From the NCBI RefSeq assembly GCF_000092065.1, contig NC_009362.1, positions 310,001 to 374,000 on the forward strand: a stretch of DNA of 64,000 nucleotides. Reading direction: 5' to 3'. Positions 47,806 through 56,728 of the stretch are shown in pieces; within the stretch, counting starts at the first letter, position 1; each line of letters opens with the position of its first letter. The notes under the pieces were generated by a model, which worked only from the letters and a program-made list of their open reading frames with translations, did not search any database and had not been told where the DNA came from. The position numbers were made by a program, and so were the translations under genes. This DNA comes from Ostreococcus lucimarinus CCE9901. Lineage: Eukaryota > Chlorophyta > Mamiellophyceae > Mamiellales > Bathycoccaceae.

Positions 47806-48753
47806 TTATACGGCCTGCACGTTCCACGACGTGTTCGTGTTGCGCCTCCCACTCATAGCATTGTACTTCGCAAAGCTCGGATGTTCCTCTAACGCGCCGC
47901 TCTTGAGAAGCGTGTACAGCTTATACGTCTCTGCCAGCGTAAACGCACCCACAAAAACTGGCATAACCCGAACGAGCCAGAATCCATAAGCTATCACTCC
48001 CAAACTCATCACGGTGGAGAGGCAAATGATGGTCGTCGCCGTCGTAGTCAAAGACACAGAGCACATGGCCAAGAGCGCCATCAGCATGCGGCAGCCATCT
48101 AATGGATACGCCGGGATGCACACGTTGAATAAGAACAAGAAAATGTTCAGCCAACATCCTTCGTACGCGAGTGCTCCCACAAAATTATCTCGAGGCCACT
48201 CGCTGATGTCCGTGCTCCCAGTGGCCAACGCAAAACTCGCCACCCATCCGGCGAGCATCGGCGCGTGCGTCAATGGACCCGCGAACGAGACAAAAAAGTC
48301 TCCCTTGGCGTCCGTCGCGTCGACGTTCACGTATGCTAGTCCCCCGAGCGGCCAGAGCAAAATATGACTCACCTGTCCTCCTACCGCGCGCGCCGCCGCG
48401 CAATGTCCGAGCTCGTGCACCAGCACCGTGAAGAAGAGCAACACGCTAGCGAACGCCTGCAGCGCGAAAAGGAAGAAACTCGCCGAAAACGCGGCGAGCA
48501 CCAGCGTGAACACGATGTAGGTGTATAAAAGCGGACTCACGTGCACGTCGATGCCCATGATGGTGAACAGCTTGGGTGAGCGCGAGTACCACGGCTCGTT
48601 CGTTTCCGCATCGTCGGCACGCGGGGTGAAGACGGGATTGCCGATCGCGGGAAACGGTTCTGCGCTCTGGCTCGGCGCGCTCGGGGCGTCGGAGCGCTGG
48701 AATGGGTTCATTGGAACGACATCATCCGTGGCGCGCGCGCCGCCGGAGGACAT
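47806..48753 (-). CDS. M50-family site-2-protease-like membrane metallopeptidase
   Basis: 315 residues from ATG 48753; the longer frame starts at a TTG. About six membrane segments. The zinc-binding HELGH (His113, Glu114, His117) lies in VLLFFTVLVHELGHCAAARA. The second motif is PAYPLDGCRML (Asp219), the S2P-type DG site. Both catalytic motifs are intact, so the protein should be active in intramembrane proteolysis. No clear transit peptide; membrane and substrate unknown. No PDZ or CBS domain. Confidence 0.82.
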   Translation of the reverse strand: MSSGGARATDDVVPMNPFQRSDAPSAPSQSAEPFPAIGNPVFTPRADDAETNEPWYSRSPKLFTIMGIDVHVSPLLYTYIVFTLVLAAFSASFFLFALQAFASVLLFFTVLVHELGHCAAARAVGGQVSHILLWPLGGLAYVNVDATDAKGDFFVSFAGPLTHAPMLAGWVASFALATGSTDISEWPRDNFVGALAYEGCWLNIFLFLFNVCIPAYPLDGCRMLMALLAMCSVSLTTTATTIICLSTVMSLGVIAYGFWLVRVMPVFVGAFTLAETYKLYTLLKSGALEEHPSFAKYNAMSGRRNTNTSWNVQAV

Positions 48754-48897
48754 CGCGAGAGCGTGGCGCGACGGTGAGTGGGCCGATTGCGCCAACTCCA
48801 ACTGTTCACTTTTGAAACTGCAAACGACGCGACGAAGAGGCTGAAAGAACAGGGACGCTCGTTACAAGAATACAGCGAACGTATCGACTAGTTAGAT

Positions 48898-50030
48898 TTA
48901 ATACGGGCACGCCTTCGGAAGCTTGGTCTTGGCATTGCGGCCGCTCATGTCAAACTTCTTGTTCGCGCTTCCACCCATGACCATGAGGTCGCCTTGGTAC
49001 TTGCGCAAGGCGCGCTGCGCTCGACGGTGCACCAAGGAAATTTGGGTTGGCAACGTCGGGTAGTCTCTGCGAGTGATTCCACCGCCACTACCACGACAAA
49101 CGCCGTCGCTTGAAACTTGCATGCCGGCGTGTCGAGCGTTGGCGCGAACAGAATCGCGACTGTCGCTCGGACGGTGATTTTGCTTGTAGTATCGTCGAAA
49201 CTCTCGCGGACCGATGCGCTTTGCCTTTCCATCGGCGCCGATAATGATGAGTTCGTAGCCGTTGTCGGCCAGACGCACTGGACCATTCGTGAGTTCTTCC
49301 ATGGAAAATGCCGGGGCGTCATCGTCCATATCTTCATCGCTACTCTCCGCCTCTTGCGCGGCGCGTTCGATGTTCGCCAGCGCCTCTTGCGTTTCATCTT
49401 CGTCCATTTCTTCCCATTCACCATCGTACTCGTCCACGTCGTCGTCGTCGTCATCCTCTTCGCCTCGTCGTCGCGAGATTTCATCCAACAACGCCTCCGG
49501 AACCTCTTCTCCCCGCGCGATGTACGCGTCCACCTTGGCCAGCGTCTCCTTGTGCGCCTCGGCCCACTTCTCGAATCGCTGCGCCCGCAACACGCTTCTC
49601 GGAAGCTCATCCTTGCGCTTCAGATGCGATTTTCCCGCCTTAGCCGTCCCTCCTTCTGACCTCTTCTTACTCGCCGCCTCCTGCGCCGCCGCTTGCGTCA
49701 TCACGCGGTCGAACAAGTCCTTCCCGACCACCGGCAAACCGGCGACGCCGCGCTTCAAGTTGTACCGATGCCAATCCGATTTGTAATGCAGCTTCAGCGC
49801 ATCCATGGTATCGAACACCACGCCCTAACGTCGCGCGAACAAACGTGCATCACAGTCGTCAGTCACCGCGCGCGTCGACGGCGACCACCGCGCGTCTCTC
49901 GTCGTTCGACCCGTCGTCGTCGCGCGACCATCGCGCGAGGGCACGCGTTTCGTCTTTCCCTCGTCATCGCCGCCTCGTTTCGACGCACCGGCGCGGTGTG
50001 ACACGTCAACCCAGCCCCGGTATCACTCAT
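48898..50030 (-). CDS. REI1/ZNF622-type cytoplasmic 60S ribosome maturation factor
   Basis: Releases shuttling factors from late pre-60S subunits. Exons 49989..50030 and 48898..49824, giving 322 residues. Exon 2 is closed by TAG at 49825; CTGAC at 49858-49862 and donor GTGCGT at 49988 join in frame to MSDTGAGLTCHTAP. The first zinc finger reads C-HTAPGVVFDTMDALKL-H-YKSDW-H with RYNLKR after it; the usual second Cys (CxxC) is missing. An acidic middle and the REI1 C-terminal block (GYELIIIGADGKAKRIGPRE, FRRYYKQNHRP) follow. It is divergent from NOG2, another 60S factor. Confidence 0.82.
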
Positions 50031-50283
50031 CTCGCGCTTCGCTGGCGCTCGCTCGCCTCGATCGCGCTCGGCGCGACGCGAAGTGTCGCCAAATCCCCGC
50101 CGCCGCCGCCGCGAGCGATGGACGCGCTCGAGAGACGTCTTTCGACGCCGCACATCGCGACGACGGGGCGCATCGCGCGCGCGAAGGCGAAGGCGAACGA
50201 AACGCGAACGAAACGCGACGACGCGACGACGCGACGACGCGTGACACGCGAGACGGCAGGCGGACGCGCGACGACACGCCGTC

Positions 50284-52437
50284 ATGGCGAAGAAACAGCG
50301 CGGCGGCGGCGGTCGCGCCGGTGGAGGCTCGAACGCCTCCGGAAGCGCGCAGAAGGAGAAACCTAAACACTCCATGAGCGTCACGAATCGCACGAACAAC
50401 ATGAACCCGCACGAGCGCAGCGCGGCGACGGTGCGGCGTTTGGCCATGTACAAGCAAAAGGCGGTGCGAGATAAAAAGGGGAAAATTTTAAAGCAAGACT
50501 TGCAGAGTAAGGCTTTGCCGTCGACGCGAATCGTGCCCGATCGACGATGGTTCGGGAACACGCGGGTGATTGGGCAGAAACAGTTGGAGGAGTTTCGAGA
50601 GGAGATGGCGACGAAGAGCCGAGACGGATACACGGTGCTCATTAAACAAAAGAAGCTGCCGCTGTCGTTGCTCAAGGATGAGGAGCGAGGACGAGCCCGT
50701 CGAGTGAATTTATTGAGTCAGAGCACGTTTGCGGAAACGTTCGGGGCGAATAAGAGACGGAAAAAGCCTAAACTGGCGATGGATAATCTCGAAGCCATGC
50801 TTAGCACGGCGTCAAAGATGGGGGAAGTTTATCAAGAAGGCGTGGAAACTGGCGCGATTATGGATAGGGACTTGATGCGCGCTGATGACGGTGTGCGAGT
50901 GGAAGCTAAGCAGAGCATGTTTGAAAAGGGACAATCCAAGCGTATTTGGGGTGAGTTGTATAAGGTTGTCGATTCTTCGGACGTCATCATTCAAGTTTTG
51001 GATGTTCGCGATCCCATGGGGACGAGGTGCTACCATCTCGAGCAACACTTAAAAAAGGACGCGATGAAGCGACATAAGCACATGATTCTGCTGTTGAACA
51101 AAGTTGATTTGGTCCCCGCGTGGGTCACAAAGCGTTGGTTACACACGTTGTCGCGTGAGTTCCCCACGATTGCGTTTCATGCGTCAGTGAGTAATCCGTT
51201 TGGTAAAGGAGCCGTGTTGTCTCTCCTTCGTCAGTTTAGCCGTCTTCGAATGGACAAGCAAAACATCTCTGTGGGTTTTGTGGGGTATCCCAACGTCGGG
51301 AAGTCGTCAGTGATTAACGCACTGCGTTCTAAACGCGTGTGCCTGACTGCGCCTATTCCGGGTGAAACCAAGGTTTGGCAGTATGTCAACCTCACGAAGA
51401 GAATTTTCTTGATTGATTGCCCAGGCGTCGTGTACCAGGACACTGAAGACACCGACACGGATGCCGTACTCAAGGGTGTAGTTCGTATATCCAATCTCGA
51501 AGATGCGCAAGAGCATATTCCTGATGTGATCGCTCGAGTCAAAGCTGAGTATTTGCGACGAGCATACAAGACGCCAAGTTGGACCGATCCTGACGACTTT
51601 CTGCGTCAAGTTGCTCGTATGAGTGGTAAATTACTCAAGGGTGGCGAAGAGGACGTAAACGCCGTCGCAAAATCTATTTTGCACGATTGGCAACGTGGTC
51701 GCATTCCGTGGTTCACGCCGCCACCTTCTCTTCCTGATGGACCGTCTCAAACGACCGTAAACGTGTTAGAAACTGCGTCCTCTGCGGAAAAAGACGCCGC
51801 GCAAGGCTTTGCTTCGGCGGCGGCAGAAGTGACGATGAAGCAAGTCCATCGGCGGATGCCACAGGCGCATGGTTTATTTGACGAAGAAGATAGACACGAT
51901 CAAGAGTACGCGACGGAGGATGAAGATGAACCAGAATCTGAGGACGACGGTGAAGGAGACGACGACGACGAGGACGACGGCAAGGCGAACAAGTCTAAGC
52001 GCAAGCGCGAAGAAGTATCCGACGAGGACGAACGACAGGATGAAGACGAACATGGCGAACTATCTGAAAGCGAAGACGTCGATCTTAACGATGAACGCGT
52101 CGGCGATGGTGTTGACGCGGAAACTCTCAAGAAGTTTGCGTCCGACGAAGACGAAGACGAAGACGACGAAGACGACAAGGGGAACGACAGCGATAGCGAC
52201 AGCGACGGTTACGGCCCGGGAGGTTTATCATTCGATCAGGTACTCGCTGAAATGAAAGGTGAGGTCAAAGAGAAGCCATCTGGTGTCAGTGGTAAATCCA
52301 CGGCGAAGAAATCGCGCGATAACAAGCGCAAGAGCGCCGACGCCTTTGGCGCCTCATCCTCGGGCAAAGAAGAGCGCACGGTGAGTTTCGTCCCCTCGAA
52401 GAAAAAGTCTGCCGCTCGCAAACCCGTTCGGAAGTAG
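50284..52437 (+). CDS. NOG2: NOG2/GNL2 nucleolar GTPase for 60S biogenesis
   Basis: 717 residues. A basic N-terminus (NGP1NT-type: HSMSVTNRTNNMNPHERSAA) is followed by a circularly permuted GTPase: G4 NKVD (near 270), then G1 GYPNVGKSS (near 333), then G3 DCPG (near 378). The C-terminal third is acidic with Asp/Glu runs and a basic end (KKKSAARKPVRK). This is the Nog2/Nug2 family, bound to pre-60S particles before Nmd3. It shares a 253-bp divergent promoter with the REI1-type gene. Confidence 0.93.
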   Translation: MAKKQRGGGGRAGGGSNASGSAQKEKPKHSMSVTNRTNNMNPHERSAATVRRLAMYKQKAVRDKKGKILKQDLQSKALPSTRIVPDRRWFGNTRVIGQKQLEEFREEMATKSRDGYTVLIKQKKLPLSLLKDEERGRARRVNLLSQSTFAETFGANKRRKKPKLAMDNLEAMLSTASKMGEVYQEGVETGAIMDRDLMRADDGVRVEAKQSMFEKGQSKRIWGELYKVVDSSDVIIQVLDVRDPMGTRCYHLEQHLKKDAMKRHKHMILLLNKVDLVPAWVTKRWLHTLSREFPTIAFHASVSNPFGKGAVLSLLRQFSRLRMDKQNISVGFVGYPNVGKSSVINALRSKRVCLTAPIPGETKVWQYVNLTKRIFLIDCPGVVYQDTEDTDTDAVLKGVVRISNLEDAQEHIPDVIARVKAEYLRRAYKTPSWTDPDDFLRQVARMSGKLLKGGEEDVNAVAKSILHDWQRGRIPWFTPPPSLPDGPSQTTVNVLETASSAEKDAAQGFASAAAEVTMKQVHRRMPQAHGLFDEEDRHDQEYATEDEDEPESEDDGEGDDDDEDDGKANKSKRKREEVSDEDERQDEDEHGELSESEDVDLNDERVGDGVDAETLKKFASDEDEDEDDEDDKGNDSDSDSDGYGPGGLSFDQVLAEMKGEVKEKPSGVSGKSTAKKSRDNKRKSADAFGASSSGKEERTVSFVPSKKKSAARKPVRK

Positions 52438-52704
52438 TGCACACTTTGTTGTAAACTCATTCAACTGTAGACTTATTCAACCGCCTTTTTTAGCTCACGA
52501 ACGCGAGCTCCAAAAGGATTCGTTCCTGCACCACGCGTCGTCCAGGCTAAATTTGGCCGATAACGCTCGTTTTGTCTTCCCGTCTCCCACCGAAAACGCC
52601 AAAACGGCTGCGTCACAATAAGGACGCGCGGTCGACGCCGTGAGCGAGCGAGCGCGTCTCGGGACGCGTTAATAGTGCCACGCCCGTCGAACACTTACCG
52701 CCTC

Positions 52705-53787
52705 ATGTCCACAGCACTCGCCGCGCTCGCAACGACGGCGATGGCGACGACGACCGCGTGGGCGACCGCCGAGGACACTGCGAGAAAAGATCTTGACGAC
52801 GCGGCGAAACGCTGCGACGACGACGCTCACCGCTGGAGAAAGTATGGACACAAGAAGATCGGAAAGCGAGATAAAACGTCGAACGACCTCAGCGAGCGAT
52901 CGTATTACCGATGCTCGTTCGAAGGATGCCCAGCGCGAAAGCGCGTCGGGTGGTGTCCAGAGACAGGACACACGCGCGTGTGGTATGAATTCGAGCACAC
53001 GTGCGGGCAAGTGATGCGCGGACCGTGTTCGCAGTGCGGTACGAAAGAGTCACCGCAGTGGCGCCGCGGGACTTGCGCGAAACCGGTGCTTTGTAACGCG
53101 TGTGGGGTGCGTTACAGGAAGACGCAAGCGGTGCGTGACGAGACAGACGAAATGAACGCACAAGGTCCGGTTAAGAAGCGCCCTATGGTCACGGATCCTG
53201 CGAATAACGACGTTGGTGAGAAGAGAGCGAATGTTGTTACCAGTAATGGACAGGTTGCGCGTATAAAGAGAGGAAGGTCGAAAAAGTCAGTGCCCAAAGA
53301 GCTTTTATCAGCCGCCAAGCGGGTCGTGGAGCTCAGTCGAGCGCCGGAGGGAAATTCGCTGTTTCAGCACGTTTTGATTCCACGCGCGCCGCGGACGAGC
53401 GCCACAGTCGCGACAAAGCCATTGATACCCGCACCAAAGCCGTTGACTGTACCGGAAGGCGTTAGAAACATCCGGTTGTTCGCTCGCGTGCAAACTGAAA
53501 ACGGCAACAAGACGGTGCTGAAGCCAGTGCGCGTGATGGTTTCATCGCAAGTCGAAGTCGAGAAGCTCCGCACCCAACTTACCATCAGAGATGCGAGCTT
53601 GAAGGCCGAACGAGCTCGTGCGCAAGCACTCGAGGCGAAAGTCAATTTTTTGCGCGCTCAGTTAGAGTGCAAAGCTCTTCGCGCGCGCCTGCGCGAAACG
53701 GCAGTCAGCAAGGCACCGGAAGAACGGCCGAGATCGTCGCCATCGATGAACGAGCAGGCGCGCGAGAAATTGGAAGTAGATTTGTAG
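52705..53787 (+). CDS. WRKY plus GATA zinc-finger transcription factor
   Basis: 360 residues from ATG 52705. A WRKY domain (WRKYG at 44-48, then SYYRC, with Cys70-X4-Cys75-X22-His98-X-Cys100, a C2HC ligand set as in group III) is followed after only seven residues by a GATA finger, Cys108-X2-Cys111-X18-Cys130-X2-Cys133 (CSQCGTKESPQWRRG and CNACGVRYRKT). A basic linker (RIKRGRSKKSVPKE) and a C-terminal coiled coil (VEVEKLRTQLTIRDASLKAE..) follow, suggesting dimerisation. Both folds lie in one uninterrupted frame with no intron signals between them. Predicted nuclear DNA-binding protein; targets unknown. Confidence 0.85.
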   Translation: MSTALAALATTAMATTTAWATAEDTARKDLDDAAKRCDDDAHRWRKYGHKKIGKRDKTSNDLSERSYYRCSFEGCPARKRVGWCPETGHTRVWYEFEHTCGQVMRGPCSQCGTKESPQWRRGTCAKPVLCNACGVRYRKTQAVRDETDEMNAQGPVKKRPMVTDPANNDVGEKRANVVTSNGQVARIKRGRSKKSVPKELLSAAKRVVELSRAPEGNSLFQHVLIPRAPRTSATVATKPLIPAPKPLTVPEGVRNIRLFARVQTENGNKTVLKPVRVMVSSQVEVEKLRTQLTIRDASLKAERARAQALEAKVNFLRAQLECKALRARLRETAVSKAPEERPRSSPSMNEQAREKLEVDL

Positions 53788-53848
53788 AGTAAACATAAAG
53801 CGCGTAAGTGTCTAAAATAATACCAACAACATTCTAATGGCGAATCAC

Positions 53849-54748
53849 CTAGCGAGGCTGTTGCATCTCCGCGGCGTCGCCGATGAGTGGAAGCTTGATT
53901 TCCTTCCCAGCGGTTGAACCGACGGCGCCGACGGTGCAGCAGATGTACGTGAACAAAAACACACTGTTGAAAAAGATGATTTCCGCTTGTAGTCCAGCTC
54001 CTCCGGTCGGTCCCGAGCCATCGATCCCTTGAAACGTTCGCGTCAAGAGGTCCGGCACGATTAACAAAATATCCAACAGCACCGCTTGTTGCGCATTGAA
54101 TCGCACAAAACGCTTCATGTTTTGATTTTGCACGACGCCCAAGTAAGTGGCGAAAAACACCGCAATCTGCAAAAACCCGAGGTTGAACCAAAGCGAAATC
54201 AGGGGACTGAGCGGCAGCAGCGCGAGACTGAACGCGGGAAACTGAAGCAACAAAAACTTGCTATACTTCAAGCTATCCAACAGCGGCAACATGTAAACCA
54301 ACGCCGCGATCGCGCGTTCGCTGTAATCATACTCCTCCTCCGGTGCGTTCTTATTCTGTCCTCGTCCTTGTCCCATCATTCCCGCCTTCTCTCGCGCGAT
54401 CCTCGCCTGGGCTTTCGCCAAATCCGCCGCCACTCTCGCGCCGTCCGCCTTGGCCTCCGCGTCCAGCGCCCTCGGCGGCGCCGCCGCCGGTTCCTCCCTC
54501 TCCGGCACCGCCCCGAAGTCCCCGAGCAATTTATCCAGGTTACTGATCGTCTCGTCTTCGTCTCCAGACGCGCGCATCACCGCGTCGCGCCGCGCGCGCG
54601 CGCCCACCACCGCGTCGAGCGCGCGATGAAGATGACGCTCGCGCCGCGTCGCGCGCGCCGAAACGCGTCGCGCGTCGCGCGTCGCCGTCGTCGTCGCGCG
54701 TCGCGGTGCGGCGCACGCACCGCGCGCGCACTGCGATGACGCGATCAT
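53849..54748 (-). CDS. TIC20: TIC20-family plastid inner-envelope import protein
   Basis: 299 residues from Met 54748; a longer frame to 54868 would crowd the profilin stop. The N-terminus (MIASSQCARGACAAPRRATT) is a transit peptide. After a charged linker come four membrane segments with the TIC20 signature (ERAIAALVYMLPLLDSLKYS, FVRFNAQQAVLLDILLIVPD, FLFTYICCTVGAVGS). TIC20 forms part of the protein channel of the inner envelope. Confidence 0.88.
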   Translation of the reverse strand: MIASSQCARGACAAPRRATTTATRDARRVSARATRRERHLHRALDAVVGARARRDAVMRASGDEDETISNLDKLLGDFGAVPEREEPAAAPPRALDAEAKADGARVAADLAKAQARIAREKAGMMGQGRGQNKNAPEEEYDYSERAIAALVYMLPLLDSLKYSKFLLLQFPAFSLALLPLSPLISLWFNLGFLQIAVFFATYLGVVQNQNMKRFVRFNAQQAVLLDILLIVPDLLTRTFQGIDGSGPTGGAGLQAEIIFFNSVFLFTYICCTVGAVGSTAGKEIKLPLIGDAAEMQQPR

Positions 54749-54882
54749 CGCCACCGAGCGTCGAGGAGTGCGGCGACGGCGACGCGCGCGCGCGAGTCCC
54801 ACTCGCGAAACGCGTGACGTCGATCGAGCGTGATTTTTTAGAGCCGCGCGACGTCGCGCGAACAACAATCGTAAAGTCGAAA

Positions 54883-55486
54883 TTACATGCCCTGAGACGC
54901 CAAGTAGTCGCCGAACTGCTCGACGTGCGCGCTGACTTGTCTCGTCTCCAAGTTATCGCCGTGAATGCCGATCACGAACGCCGTTTTGGTCTTTTTGATC
55001 ACGACGCCGTGCTGCGCGCCGCGCTTGCCGCGCACGACGCCGTAGTCGTCGCCGCCGTTGAGAAAGACGTAGCGCGAGCCACCGATGGTGATGCCCTCGC
55101 TCGCGCGCTCGATGGGATCAGCGAATAACGCCATCAACGCCCGCGCTTCATCGGCGTTGAAACCTGGGAATTGCGCGCTTTGTCCCCAGACGTTTCCCGC
55201 GTGGTCCGCGATGCAGCACGCGCTCAGCGCCGCGGCGTCGCCGTCGGGGACGGCGATCACGCTCAGCGACTCGATCATGGCCTGCGATCGACGATATGAT
55301 CATCGCGCCCGTCATCGTCAGTCCCCGCGCGCGTCTTCGCGTCCGTCCGCGTCGTCATCATCGAGTCTCTTCCCACGCCGACGAGACGTTTCGTTCGTTC
55401 GTTCGTTCGTTCGTTCGTTCGTTCGTTCGTTCGTTCGCGCCGTCGCCGTCGTCGTCTCGTCTCGCACGCACGTCCCAGCCCGACAT
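54883..55486 (-). CDS. PFN: Profilin
   Basis: Actin-monomer-binding protein. Exons 55472..55486 (MSGWD) and 54883..55281, giving 137 residues. The intron has donor GTGCGT at 55471, CTGAC at 55317-55321 and acceptor ATCGCAG; it supplies the conserved start, giving MSGWDAMIESLSVIAV. Profilin features: CCIADHAGNVWGQSAQFPGF, GITIGGSRYVFLNG, VVRGKRGAQHGVVIKKTKTA, HVEQFGDYLASQGM. Length is normal for the family. Confidence 0.9.
55390..55437. repeat. (TTCG)12 microsatellite in the profilin intron
   Basis: Twelve exact TTCG units lie inside intron 55282..55471. Such long tetranucleotide arrays are otherwise absent from the window. Confidence 0.95.
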
Positions 55487-55718
55487 CGTCGTCGTCGTCG
55501 TCCGCGCGCGCGTCTCGCGCTCGATCGCCCCCCCGCGTCGCTCGCGCCGCGCTCTGCGTCGTCGGAGCGACGCGACGGCGACGCGACGCGACGCGACGAC
55601 GGCCTGACGGCGCAACACCTGTTGCGAGATCTGGGTGTCCGCGGGACACCCAGACGCGCGCGGACGACGCGGTGAACGAGGAAAACGCGAACGAAAGACC
55701 GCTCGCGCGCGGACGCCG

Positions 55719-56633
55719 ATGTCGAACCACCCGAGCGTGGCGTGGAGCGCCGCGCGCGTGGCGCTGGGCGTGCTGTTTTGGGAGGGACAATTTCAGATCT
55801 CGAAACAATGCTTTGCGAAGAGATTGCCGGAGACGAGCGAGAAGGAACGGACGTATAAACGCGCGGTGAGCTCGTACATCGTGTCGTTCGTGCACGCGTT
55901 TTTCTTGACGTGGGCGGGGTGGAGGATCGTGTTTAAACTGCGACTGGGGAGCGTGGCGGAACGACTGTCGCTGTACGCCAACGCGGACGCGTCCTTCGTG
56001 GGATTCGTCGAGGTCGTGACGATCGCGTTTTTTAGTTACGTGGTGTATGATTTGTTACACGTGATTGAACAGTACCCAGATTTGGGAGGCGTGGATATCT
56101 TGGCGCATCACTTGGGGTTTTTCACCGCGTCGCTGTTGGCGTACGCGTACGGGGCGTATCCTTTCATGTTGGGGTGGTTGTGCACGTGCGAGACGTCGAC
56201 GCCCATACTCAACACGCGGTTTTTCATCAAGTCGTGGCGAGAGATGGAGTACACGCTACCGAATATCGATGCCTTGGCGAAATTTTTCGGGATGAAGACA
56301 CGAGGCGTGGTGGCTGGCAACTGGCTCGAGTATTACGTGAGCGTGGCGTTTTTGTGGGTCTTTGTTGCCGTACGCGTGGTGGGTTACGGTGGCGCCTTGA
56401 TCGCGTTGACGTTTGATTTGAAGTCAGTGGAGGATAATTACATCCCGTACCCCGTGCGGGCGACGCTGTACGCACTCACGTGCTGTGGATTTGTACTCAA
56501 CGCCGTCTGGACGTACAAGATTTACGGGATGGTCAAGCACTTTCGCCGAAAGACGTTGAAGCAGCGCGACGCGTGCGAAGAGCCGATCAGCGACAGCGAA
56601 GAGGAAGATCCCTCGGTCCAAAAGCGAAGTTAG
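55719..56633 (+). CDS. TLC-domain multi-pass membrane protein
   Basis: 304 residues from ATG 55719. About seven membrane segments form a TRAM/LAG1/CLN8 domain (SSYIVSFVHAFFLTWAGWRI, VVYDLLHVIEQYPDLGGVDI, LAHHLGFFTASLLAYAYGAY, WLCTCETSTPILNTRFFIKS). The His-His pair and TCETSTP motif resemble TLCD4/TMEM136-type proteins rather than ceramide synthases. The C-terminus is acidic. Probable ER membrane and lipid-related; exact role unknown. Confidence 0.8.
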   Translation: MSNHPSVAWSAARVALGVLFWEGQFQISKQCFAKRLPETSEKERTYKRAVSSYIVSFVHAFFLTWAGWRIVFKLRLGSVAERLSLYANADASFVGFVEVVTIAFFSYVVYDLLHVIEQYPDLGGVDILAHHLGFFTASLLAYAYGAYPFMLGWLCTCETSTPILNTRFFIKSWREMEYTLPNIDALAKFFGMKTRGVVAGNWLEYYVSVAFLWVFVAVRVVGYGGALIALTFDLKSVEDNYIPYPVRATLYALTCCGFVLNAVWTYKIYGMVKHFRRKTLKQRDACEEPISDSEEEDPSVQKRS

Positions 56634-56728
56634 TATTTTAGCGTGTTTGGGTTGGCGATGATGTAAACCGTAGTTTGTTGTGCATATATGAAGAATTCTT
56701 GTTTAAGTGACTACAACCTGTGCGCCGC

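Noticed and set aside
52705-53140. Possibility that WRKY and GATA are separate exons of different genes
   Set aside because: A GTGCGG and a GCAG lie between them, but no CTGAC branch point is present and both domains are in one continuous frame.
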